Source of the DNA: Caldicellulosiruptor kronotskyensis 2002
GTDB taxonomy: Bacteria; Bacillota; Thermoanaerobacteria; Caldicellulosiruptorales; Caldicellulosiruptoraceae
Direction: 5' to 3'
Assembly: GCF_000166775.1 (NCBI RefSeq)
Contig: NC_014720.1
Location: forward strand, 1,017,501 to 1,081,500
Length of the DNA: 64,000 bases
Positions 57,721 through 64,000 of the stretch are shown piece after piece; positions within the stretch are counted from its first letter, which is position 1; each line of letters opens with the position of its first letter. The notes under the pieces were generated by a model. The model did no database searches. It was not told the DNA's origin and worked only from the letters and a program-made list of their open reading frames with translations. Position numbers and translations under genes: made by a program.

Positions 57721-58993
57721 TGTATGTGTAATTGGCCTTGGATATGTTGGTCTTCCTCTTGCTCTTTCGTTTGCAATGAAAGGTTTCAAAGTCTTTGGTG
57801 TTGATAGCAATGAAAAATTGATTGAGGAGCTTAAAAAGGGAGAGACTCACCATTTAGAAAGTTACAATGGAAAGACTATACAGGAGATTTTAAAGGAGCA
57901 GCTTGAAAATGGAAACTTTATTCCCATGGTAAATTACAAGCTGGCACTTGAAGATGTAAATGATGTAATAGTAACGGTTCCAATACCTGTTTACGGTGGA
58001 AAACCTTACTTTGATTATCTCATTTCGTGTGCAAAAGAGATAAGCAAAAACTTGAGAAAAAATCAGCTGATACTTTTGCGTTCAACCGTTGTTCCAGGTA
58101 CAACAAGAAATATATTTTTACCAATATTAGAAGAGAGTGGTTTGAAATGTGGAGAGGACTTTTATTTAGCCTATGCTTCAGAGAGAATTGCAGAGGGGAA
58201 GGCTTTTGAAGAATTTGAAAATATGCCTACTGCTTTGGCGGGATTTTGTGAAAATAGCGTAAGAAGAGCTGTTGATTTGATTAAGGTGATTTGCAAGGAA
58301 GAAATAATTGTTGCATCTTCGTTTGAAGTTGTTGAGACAGCAAAGGTGATTGAGAATCTGCAAAGAGATATAAATATTGCGATGGTAAACGAGTTTGAGA
58401 GATTTACAAAGGCAATGAATCTTGATATATTTGAGGTGATAAAGGTTGCAAACACTCACAAAAGAGTAAATCTCTTGTATCCTGGGCCTGGGGTTGGAGG
58501 ATTTTGCATCCCTAATGCATTTTATTACTTAGATGCAAAGGCACAGGAGCTGGGTATTGAGCTTAAACTTTCTAAAACCGCAAGAATGTTCAATGAAGGC
58601 ATTCCTAATTATATTTCCGACCTTGTTATGAAAACTATTGAAAAATATAATTGTGATAAAAAGATTGCAGTACTTGGCATTGCGATGAAAGATTATTCTT
58701 CTGATGACAGGCTCAGCCCTGCCATTGAAATAATTAAGATCTTAAAAGATCGAGGTGTTGAGGTTAAAGCGTTTGACCCTGCGGTAAAAACCAAATATGA
58801 TTTTAAAGTTGAGAGTTTGCAAGAGGCTTTGAAAGATGTACAGCTTGTTTTGATTTTGGCAAAGCAGCACGGGATAGAATTTGAAAAAATTTTTGAGTAT
58901 ATTTCTCCTTATAAGGCAATTATTATTGACACCCGAAATGTGTTTTCTTACAATGATGCAAAAGAAAAAGGATTTGTGTTGGAAAAGATATAA
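57713..58993 (+). CDS. Nucleotide-sugar dehydrogenase (UDP-glucose/UDP-ManNAc type)
   Basis: 426 residues. N-terminal NAD-binding fold VIGLGYVGLPLALSFAMKG, central domain with RSTVVPGTTR and ASERIAEGKAFEEFENMP, and the catalytic cysteine in GPGVGGFCIPN. The C-terminal UDP-binding domain follows. It oxidises the sugar C6 to a carboxylate (uronic acid). The SERI...G(K/F) pattern is closer to the WecC/VipA-like group than to Ugd. The start is TTG 57713, with AGAGGGAAGGGA upstream, overlapping the transferase gene, so the two are coupled. A uronic-acid surface polymer is implied. Confidence 0.86.
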   Translation: MNNVCVIGLGYVGLPLALSFAMKGFKVFGVDSNEKLIEELKKGETHHLESYNGKTIQEILKEQLENGNFIPMVNYKLALEDVNDVIVTVPIPVYGGKPYFDYLISCAKEISKNLRKNQLILLRSTVVPGTTRNIFLPILEESGLKCGEDFYLAYASERIAEGKAFEEFENMPTALAGFCENSVRRAVDLIKVICKEEIIVASSFEVVETAKVIENLQRDINIAMVNEFERFTKAMNLDIFEVIKVANTHKRVNLLYPGPGVGGFCIPNAFYYLDAKAQELGIELKLSKTARMFNEGIPNYISDLVMKTIEKYNCDKKIAVLGIAMKDYSSDDRLSPAIEIIKILKDRGVEVKAFDPAVKTKYDFKVESLQEALKDVQLVLILAKQHGIEFEKIFEYISPYKAIIIDTRNVFSYNDAKEKGFVLEKI

Positions 58994-59000
58994 AGAAAAA

Positions 59001-59034
59001 GAGGTCATGGCAACTTGCCACGACCTCTTTTTTT
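59001..59034 (+). terminator. Terminator after the sugar dehydrogenase gene
   Basis: GAGGTC-x-TGGCA (59001-59012) pairs with TGCCA-x-GACCTC (59016-59027), one mismatch, 3-nt loop, then seven T. Confidence 0.92.
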
Positions 59035-59115
59035 GGATATAGACCTTCAAAATAAAATTTGGGGGGTTTTGCAGATATGATTATATAAAAATTTTTGCAA
59101 AAAAACAATATTGTC

Positions 59116-59144
59116 TTGTTATTAATATTAACCTGTGCTATAAT
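59116..59144 (+). promoter_or_regulatory. Promoter of the rpsB operon
   Basis: TTGTTA (59116-59121), a 17-bp spacer and TATAAT (59139-59144), with an extended -10 TG dinucleotide. The start point would be near 59151, leaving a leader of about 100 nt. Confidence 0.7.
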
Positions 59145-59167
59145 ATTGTCGGCTTTGTAAAAAAGCA

Positions 59168-59219
59168 GAGTCGGAAATCTTCGGTGGAAGGCATAAAAAG
59201 CCTTCTTATTATCCGGCTC
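59168..59219 (+). ncRNA. Structured rpsB leader, candidate autoregulatory element
   Basis: An outer 7-bp stem GAGTCGG (59168-59174) pairs with CCGGCTC (59213-59219), with one G-U pair. It encloses a hairpin GAAGGC/GCCTTC with an A-rich 7-nt loop. It lies between promoter and ribosome site of rpsB. It could bind ribosomal protein S2 for feedback, but I know of no established Firmicute S2 leader of this form. Confidence 0.45.
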
Positions 59220-59251
59220 GAAGAAAAACCGAATTGAGGGAGGTAAGACAA

Positions 59252-60028
59252 ATGCCAGTTTTAACAATGAAACAGCTTCTTGAAGCAGGTGTGCATTTCG
59301 GTCATCAGACACGCAGATGGAATCCCAAGATGGCTGAATACATCTTTACTGAAAGAAATGGAATTTATATCATTGACCTTCAGAAGACAGTAAAGAAAAT
59401 GGACGAGGCTTATGAGTTTGTAAAGTCTCAGGTAGCAGAAGGTAAGATTGTACTCTTTGTTGGGACAAAGAAACAAGCTCAAGAGACAATCAAAGAAGAA
59501 GCTGAAAGATGTGGAATGTTTTACATCAATCAGCGATGGCTTGGAGGACTTTTGACAAACTTCAGAACAATCAAGACAAGAATTGAGAGGTTAAAAGAGT
59601 TACAGCGAATGGAAGAAGACGGAACATTCGAAGTTCTGCCAAAGAAAGAAGTAAATCTCTTGAGAAAAGAAAAAGAAAGACTTTTGAAATATCTTGGTGG
59701 AATTCAAAATATGCCACGCATTCCTGATATCCTGTATATTGTTGACCCAAGAAAAGAAAGAAATGCTGTGCTTGAGGCAAGAAAACTTGGGATTCCAATA
59801 GTTGCGATTGTCGATACAAACTGTGACCCTGACGAGATTGACTACGTAATTCCTGGAAATGATGATGCAATCCGTGCTGTAAAGCTCATCACATCCAAGA
59901 TTGCAGATGCTGTGATTGAAGGAAGAGAAGGTGAGCAGTTTACACCTGCTACAGCTACTTCTCAAGAAGCTGACAAAGAGGTAGAACAAGCGGAAATAAC
60001 AATTGATGATGGCATAGAGGAAGAGTAA
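59252..60028 (+). CDS. rpsB: 30S ribosomal protein S2
   Basis: 258 residues from ATG 59252, with GAGGGAGGT just upstream; an in-frame TTG six codons earlier lies inside that site. Typical motifs are [58 protein letters not shown] and [29 protein letters not shown]. The C-terminal tail is acidic. First gene of the rpsB-tsf block, as is normal. Confidence 0.97.
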   Translation: MPVLTMKQLLEAGVHFGHQTRRWNPKMAEYIFTERNGIYIIDLQKTVKKMDEAYEFVKSQVAEGKIVLFVGTKKQAQETIKEEAERCGMFYINQRWLGGLLTNFRTIKTRIERLKELQRMEEDGTFEVLPKKEVNLLRKEKERLLKYLGGIQNMPRIPDILYIVDPRKERNAVLEARKLGIPIVAIVDTNCDPDEIDYVIPGNDDAIRAVKLITSKIADAVIEGREGEQFTPATATSQEADKEVEQAEITIDDGIEEE

Positions 60029-60065
60029 TATGTTTTTTATCAAACAATTGTAGGAGGGATTTTTT

Positions 60066-60680
60066 ATGATTACTGCTGAGATGGTAAAAGAGCTCAGAGA
60101 AAAAACTGGTGCTGGTATGATGGACTGTAAAAAAGCTTTGGAAGATGCAGGCGGCGATATGGACAAGGCAATAGAACTTTTGAGAGAAAGAGGCCTTGCA
60201 AAGGCTGCAAAGAAGGCTTCACGTGTTGCGGCAGAAGGGATTGTTGAAAGCTATATCCATGGAAATGGCAGAATTGGTGTTTTGGTTGAGATAAATTGCG
60301 AGACAGACTTTGTTGCAAGAAATGAAGAATTTAGACAATTTGCAAAGGATATTGCTATGCAGATTGCAGCAGCAAATCCAAAATATGTTTCAAGAGAAGA
60401 GGTACCTCTTGATGTAATTGAAAAAGAAAAGGCAATTTTAAGACAGCAGGCTTTGAATGAAGGAAAGCCGGAAAATGTTGTTGACAGGATTGTTGAGGGT
60501 AGGCTTGAGAAGTTCTTTGAAGAGGTTTGCTTACTTGAGCAACCTTGGATTAAAAACCCTGATATGAAGATAAAAGACTTGCTCACAGAAAAAATTGCAA
60601 AAATTGGTGAAAATATTGTTATAAGAAGATTTGCAAGATTTGAAAGAGGAGAAGGAATTGAAAAGGCTGCTTCTTGTTAA
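60066..60680 (+). CDS. tsf: Elongation factor Ts
   Basis: 204 residues. GDP/GTP exchange factor for EF-Tu. The UBA-like N terminus reads [25 protein letters not shown], followed by the core [13 protein letters not shown] and the C-terminal FARFERGEG. This is the short form of about 200 residues found in many Firmicutes and Thermus. TAGGAGGG lies about 8 nt before ATG 60066. A terminator at 60703 closes the rpsB-tsf unit. Confidence 0.96.
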   Translation: MITAEMVKELREKTGAGMMDCKKALEDAGGDMDKAIELLRERGLAKAAKKASRVAAEGIVESYIHGNGRIGVLVEINCETDFVARNEEFRQFAKDIAMQIAAANPKYVSREEVPLDVIEKEKAILRQQALNEGKPENVVDRIVEGRLEKFFEEVCLLEQPWIKNPDMKIKDLLTEKIAKIGENIVIRRFARFERGEGIEKAASC

Positions 60681-60702
60681 AATTTTAAATATGGCAGAGG
60701 AA

Positions 60703-60742
60703 GGGAACACTATTTTATTGAAAAGTGGTGTTCCCTTTTTTT
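60703..60742 (+). terminator. Terminator after tsf
   Basis: GGGAACAC (60703-60710) pairs with GTGTTCCC (60728-60735), followed by seven T. The loop is 17 nt. Confidence 0.85.
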
Positions 60743-60754
60743 GAGCAAAAACTC

Positions 60755-60784
60755 TTGATATAAGTGTATCTTTGTTTGTAAAAT
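60755..60784 (+). promoter_or_regulatory. Promoter candidate for pyrH-frr
   Basis: TTGATA (60755-60760), an 18-bp spacer and TAAAAT (60779-60784), between the tsf terminator and the pyrH start. Confidence 0.4.
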
Positions 60785-60811
60785 ATTATCGTAAAGAAGG
60801 AGAAGATAAAA

Positions 60812-61531
60812 ATGGTTAAGCCAAAATACAAAAGGGTAATATTAAAATTAAGTGGTGAAGCTTTGGGCGGTGAAAAGGGCTTTGGAATTGACTGGCAGGT
60901 TGTTGAAACCATCTGTGAAGAGATTGAAAAGGTAAGGGAGCTTGGAGTGGAAGTTGCTATTGTGGTCGGTGGCGGCAACTTCTTCAGAGGAAGAAGTGCT
61001 GAACATATAGACAGAGCAACAGCCGACTATATGGGAATGCTTGCAACTGTTATTAATTCACTTGCACTTCAGAGCATTCTTGAAAAAAGAGGCATTCCGA
61101 CAAGAGTCCAGAGCGCAATCGAGATGAGACAGATTGCAGAGCCGTACATCCGACGCAGAGCAATTCGCCACTTGGAAAAGGGCAGGGTTGTGATTTTCGC
61201 ATGTGGCACAGGCAATCCTTTCTTCTCAACAGACACTGCAGCAGCTTTGCGTGCTGCTGAGATTGATGCAGAGGCAATCCTTCTTGCAAAAAAAGTAGAC
61301 GGTGTCTATGACAGTGACCCGAAGAAAAATCCAAATGCTAAAAAGTATGACTTTATAACTTACTTAGATGTCATCAATCAGCGACTTGAGGTTATGGACT
61401 CAACAGCAACATCTATGTGCATGGACAATGAAATTCCTATTTTGGTGTTTGAACTTGCAAAAGGAAATATTCTCAAGGCTGTTATGGGCGAGAACATAGG
61501 AACAATTGTAAATGTAAAGGAGGCAAAGTAA
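60812..61531 (+). CDS. pyrH: Uridylate (UMP) kinase
   Basis: 239 residues of the amino-acid kinase fold. Converts UMP to UDP. Motifs are [45 protein letters not shown] and [23 protein letters not shown] lies about 8 nt before ATG 60812. Its last codons form the ribosome site (AAGGAGG) for frr, which starts one base after the stop, so the genes are coupled. Confidence 0.97.
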   Translation: MVKPKYKRVILKLSGEALGGEKGFGIDWQVVETICEEIEKVRELGVEVAIVVGGGNFFRGRSAEHIDRATADYMGMLATVINSLALQSILEKRGIPTRVQSAIEMRQIAEPYIRRRAIRHLEKGRVVIFACGTGNPFFSTDTAAALRAAEIDAEAILLAKKVDGVYDSDPKKNPNAKKYDFITYLDVINQRLEVMDSTATSMCMDNEIPILVFELAKGNILKAVMGENIGTIVNVKEAK

Positions 61532-61532
61532 A

Positions 61533-62087
61533 ATGGCAGAACCTATTCAGGTTGCAGAGGAGAAGATGAAAAAGGCAATTGAGACTTTGAAAGAGGAGTT
61601 TGCCACAATCAGGGCAGGAAGAGCAAATCCTCATATTCTGGACAAGGTGATGGTGGACTATTATGGTGTTCCAACTCCCATTCCTCAGGTTGCAAGCATA
61701 ACTGTTCCCGAAGCGAGAATGATTGTTATCCAGCCATGGGAAGCAAGGATGCTCAAAGAAATTGAAAAAGCTATTCAAAAATCTGACCTTGGAGTAAATC
61801 CAACAAATGACGGAAAGGTTATAAGACTTATTTTCCCTGAACTCACAGAAGAAAGAAGAAAAGAACTTGTAAAACAGGTCAAAAAGATGGCTGAAGATGC
61901 AAAGGTGGCAATTAGAAACATAAGAAGAGAGGCACTTGATGAATACAAAAAGATGAAAAAGAACAATGAGATTACAGAAGATGACCTCAAAGACGCCGAA
62001 GAGGATGTCCAGAAACTTCACGACAAATACATAGAGCAGATTGAGAAGCTTTTGAGTGCAAAGGAAAAGGAGATTATGGAAGTATAA
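61533..62087 (+). CDS. frr: Ribosome recycling factor
   Basis: 184 residues. Splits post-termination ribosomes with EF-G. Motifs are TIRAGRANPHILDKVMVDYYG, TPIPQVASITVPEARM, LGVNPTNDGKVIRL and the three-helix-bundle C terminus (RREALDEYKKMKK, LHDKYIEQIEKLLSAKEKEIMEV). Coupled to pyrH by a one-base gap. A terminator follows at 62120. Confidence 0.97.
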   Translation: MAEPIQVAEEKMKKAIETLKEEFATIRAGRANPHILDKVMVDYYGVPTPIPQVASITVPEARMIVIQPWEARMLKEIEKAIQKSDLGVNPTNDGKVIRLIFPELTEERRKELVKQVKKMAEDAKVAIRNIRREALDEYKKMKKNNEITEDDLKDAEEDVQKLHDKYIEQIEKLLSAKEKEIMEV

Positions 62088-62119
62088 GATTTTTACACCA
62101 GTTAAGATTAAGGTTTTGG

Positions 62120-62147
62120 CGGGGGTGGCAACCCCGTTATTTTTTTA
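62120..62147 (+). terminator. Terminator-like hairpin after frr
   Basis: CGGGG (62120-62124) pairs with CCCCG (62132-62136), followed by TTATTTTTTT. The short stem may allow some read-through into uppS, which has no separate promoter that I can see. Confidence 0.7.
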
Positions 62148-62172
62148 ATTCAAAAAAAGGAGAATGAAACAA

Positions 62173-62919
62173 ATGTTTGAATTTTTAAAAAGAAAAAAAA
62201 TTAAAATAGATAAAGAAAAGATGCCACAGCACATTGCAATCATTATGGATGGAAATGGCAGATGGGCAAAAAAAAGAGGGCTTCCACGTTCAGCGGGGCA
62301 CAGGTTTGGTGCGCAGAAGCTAAAAGAGATAGTCCTTTTTGCCGATGAGATAGGACTAAAGTACCTTACAGTTTACGCTTTTTCAACCGAGAATTGGAAA
62401 AGACCTAAAGAGGAAGTTGACAATCTTATGAACCTTTTGAGAGAATTCTTTGATACAGAGATAGAAAACCTCATACACAAGACCCAGATAAGAATCAGGG
62501 TTATAGGAGATATTTCAAAGCTTGATAAAGATATTCAAGAGAGAATTGTAAGTGCTGAAGAAAGAACAAAAGACAAAAAAGGACTTTGTGTTGTTATAGC
62601 TCTCAATTATGGGGCAAGACAGGAGATAATAAATGCGGTAAAAAATTTGGCTTTGGACATAAAGAGTGGTAAAATTGATATCGAAGATGTTGATGAGAAC
62701 CTCTTTAAAAAGTACCTTTACACGAAGGATATCCCTGACCCTGACCTTTTGATAAGACCAAGCGGAGAGATGAGGGTTTCAAACTTTCTTTTGTGGCAGA
62801 TATCATATACAGAATTTTGGTTTTCAAATGTCCTTTGGCCAGACTTCAAAAAGGATCACCTTTTAAAAGCTATCGAAGACTATCAAAAGAGAGAAAGAAG
62901 ATTTGGCGGTGTTAAATAG
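62173..62919 (+). CDS. uppS: Isoprenyl transferase (undecaprenyl diphosphate synthase)
   Basis: 248 residues from ATG 62173, 10 nt after AAAGGAG; the ATG at 62164 is only one base from that site. A cis-prenyltransferase building the C55 lipid carrier from FPP and IPP. Motifs are HIAIIMDGNGRWAKKRGLPR (catalytic Asp and diphosphate site), GLKYLTVYAFSTENWKRP, and the C-terminal PDLLIRPSGEMRVSNFLLWQ and EFWF. Supplies the carrier recycled by UppP at 39413. Confidence 0.96.
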   Translation: MFEFLKRKKIKIDKEKMPQHIAIIMDGNGRWAKKRGLPRSAGHRFGAQKLKEIVLFADEIGLKYLTVYAFSTENWKRPKEEVDNLMNLLREFFDTEIENLIHKTQIRIRVIGDISKLDKDIQERIVSAEERTKDKKGLCVVIALNYGARQEIINAVKNLALDIKSGKIDIEDVDENLFKKYLYTKDIPDPDLLIRPSGEMRVSNFLLWQISYTEFWFSNVLWPDFKKDHLLKAIEDYQKRERRFGGVK

Positions 62920-62938
62920 CCTTTTTGGAGGAAAAATG

Positions 62939-63724
62939 ATGAAACAAAGGATAATCACTGCTATCTGGGGAATAGCGTTAGTGGCTTTAGCAAATTTTCT
63001 TGGAGGAATTTGGCTGAAGATTTTTGGTGCTCTTGTTACAGGGGTTGCTTTGTATGAATTTTTCAATTTGTTTAGAATAGAAAGATATATGCTGTATTTG
63101 AGCATAGCATTAAGCTTATTTGTTATTTGTAGTAATTATAGTATTAACAATAAAATATTGTTTTTATTTATACTCCTTTTTCTACTTGCTTTAATAGAAA
63201 GCTTTAAAAACAGGATAGCTTCACAGAACATAATTTATGTGTTATTTTCTTTTATTTACATAGTTTTTCCCATTTTATTTTTGATACTGCTTAGAGAATA
63301 TGGAAATGGGGAAAAACTGATATGGATTCCATACCTTGTATGTTGGCTTTCAGACACTTTTGCGTATTTTATTGGTCTTGCATTTGGTAAAAGAAGAATA
63401 TGGTCAAATATTAGTCCTAAGAAAAGTTTGGAAGGTTTTTTTGGAGCAATGGTTGGAGGTATATTTGCTGTCTGGTTTTATCAGTTTGGACTTTCAGGCA
63501 AAAATTTTGATTTATCAACTATGGTTATAAGTACAGCAGAAGGTATGATGCTATCTGTAGTTGCACACACAGGTGATTTGTTTGCTTCAATGCTAAAACG
63601 ACAGCAGCAGAAAAAGGATTTTGGTTCTATTTTACCAGGACATGGCGGTGTGCTTGACAGGTTCGACAGTTTAATCATGGTTACACCAATAATCTATTTT
63701 CTTGCAAAATTTGGACTACTTTAA
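62939..63724 (+). CDS. cdsA: Phosphatidate cytidylyltransferase
   Basis: 261 residues from ATG 62939, with GGAGG 7 nt upstream. Makes CDP-diacylglycerol from CTP and phosphatidate. About eight membrane helices. The C-terminal CDS signature is visible as SDTFAYFIGLAFGKRRIWSNISPKKSLEGFFGA and, at the end, KDFGSILPGHGGVLDRFDSL. Lies in the usual uppS-cdsA-dxr order. Confidence 0.95.
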   Translation: MKQRIITAIWGIALVALANFLGGIWLKIFGALVTGVALYEFFNLFRIERYMLYLSIALSLFVICSNYSINNKILFLFILLFLLALIESFKNRIASQNIIYVLFSFIYIVFPILFLILLREYGNGEKLIWIPYLVCWLSDTFAYFIGLAFGKRRIWSNISPKKSLEGFFGAMVGGIFAVWFYQFGLSGKNFDLSTMVISTAEGMMLSVVAHTGDLFASMLKRQQQKKDFGSILPGHGGVLDRFDSLIMVTPIIYFLAKFGLL

Positions 63725-63750
63725 TAATTGCTTTTAAGGGAGCGAAGTAT

Positions 63751-64000
63751 ATGACAAAGAGCATTTGCATCCTGGGGTCAACCGGGTCAATAGGTGTTCA
63801 AACAATAGATGTTGCAACAAAACTTGGGATTAAAGTTGTGGGACTTTCAGCATACAAAAATGTTGCTCTTTTGATTGAGCAGGCAAGAGAGCTTGATCCT
63901 GACATTTTATGTATTGGAGATGAGAAGTACTATACTTTATTAAAAGAGAATTTTCCTGATAAGATAGTTGTAACAGGTCAGGAAGGGCTAATTAGTGTTG
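63751..64000 (+). CDS. dxr: 1-deoxy-D-xylulose 5-phosphate reductoisomerase, 5' part
   Basis: The first 83 codons are present and the gene runs off the right edge. The NADPH-binding start is clear: SICILGSTGSIGVQTIDV, then GLSAYKNVALLIEQARELDPDILCIGDE. DXR makes 2-C-methylerythritol 4-phosphate in the MEP isoprenoid pathway, supplying IPP for UppS. AAGGGAGCG lies about 7-8 nt before ATG 63751. It follows cdsA by 26 bp. Confidence 0.93.
   Translation, partial: MTKSICILGSTGSIGVQTIDVATKLGIKVVGLSAYKNVALLIEQARELDPDILCIGDEKYYTLLKENFPDKIVVTGQEGLISV

Noticed and set aside
58923-59312. Minus-strand frame across the rpsB leader
   Set aside because: It covers a clear terminator, promoter and leader on the plus strand and has no family resemblance.
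1-64000. tRNA or rRNA genes, prophage or toxin-antitoxin pairs
   Set aside because: I looked for CCA-ended cloverleafs, rRNA signatures, integrases and small paired genes and saw none.

Overview
The window looks like a chromosome segment of a Caldicellulosiruptor species, an extremely thermophilic, AT-rich, Gram-positive plant-biomass degrader in the Firmicutes. The evidence is the giant secreted cellulases built from GH modules, nearly identical CBM3 modules and Pro/Thr linkers. In the same cluster sit a protein O-mannosyltransferase, pectate lyases and S-layer proteins. Housekeeping operons are of Firmicute type (ctsR-mcsA-mcsB-clpC, rpsB-tsf-pyrH-frr-uppS-cdsA-dxr). No tRNA, rRNA or CRISPR array was seen.

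Layout. (1) 1-21200, glucan/pectin degradation locus, all on the plus strand. It starts with the 3' part of a CBM3-GH5 mannanase gene carrying a frameshift. Next comes a four-gene envelope cassette: GT39 O-mannosyltransferase, a second GT-C protein, a WG-repeat protein and a PrsA-like foldase. These are followed by a GH74-CBM3-CBM3-GH48 cellulase/xyloglucanase, a membrane-bound AraC regulator, a CBM66-PL3 pectate lyase and a PL11-CBM3 rhamnogalacturonan lyase. The cassette plausibly glycosylates and folds the secreted enzymes. (2) 21200-24600, decayed insertion sequences: IS256-like, an IS4/IS5-like fragment and a truncated IS21-like istA. (3) 24700-32150, a nucleotide-second-messenger island: a zinc ribbon/class III cyclase/AAA/TPR protein, a c-di-GMP-I riboswitch with terminator ahead of a small secreted protein, and an operon of a GAF-GGDEF cyclase, a metallo-beta-lactamase-fold protein and a GAF/degenerate-GGDEF protein that keeps an inhibitory-site motif. 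(4) 32485-33976, another dead transposase gene. (5) 34164-50812, an SLH surface protein, DNA repair, arginine biosynthesis, envelope genes (DedA, UppP), tsaD, an HD-GYP c-di-GMP phosphodiesterase, an EF-G paralogue, a zinc-ribbon protein, a polysaccharide deacetylase and the CtsR heat-shock operon with a clear CtsR box. (6) 50865-58993, PPi-type phosphofructokinase, rqcH and cell-surface polysaccharide genes. (7) 59100-64000, the translation and isoprenoid/lipid operon, running off the right edge inside dxr.

Points of most interest. A probable -1 frameshift or slippage site at an A9 run joins a basic leader to the WG-repeat protein. A degenerate GGDEF protein has lost its active site but kept an RxxD I-site, in an operon with an active-looking cyclase. 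The secreted protein next door is under c-di-GMP riboswitch control. The insertion sequences here share an arrangement in which the transposase Shine-Dalgarno lies in one arm of an inverted repeat, about 40 nt from the other arm in three of the four. Two convergent gene pairs place a stop codon in the loop of a shared terminator hairpin. All assignments rest on reading motifs and gene order; no database search was run.
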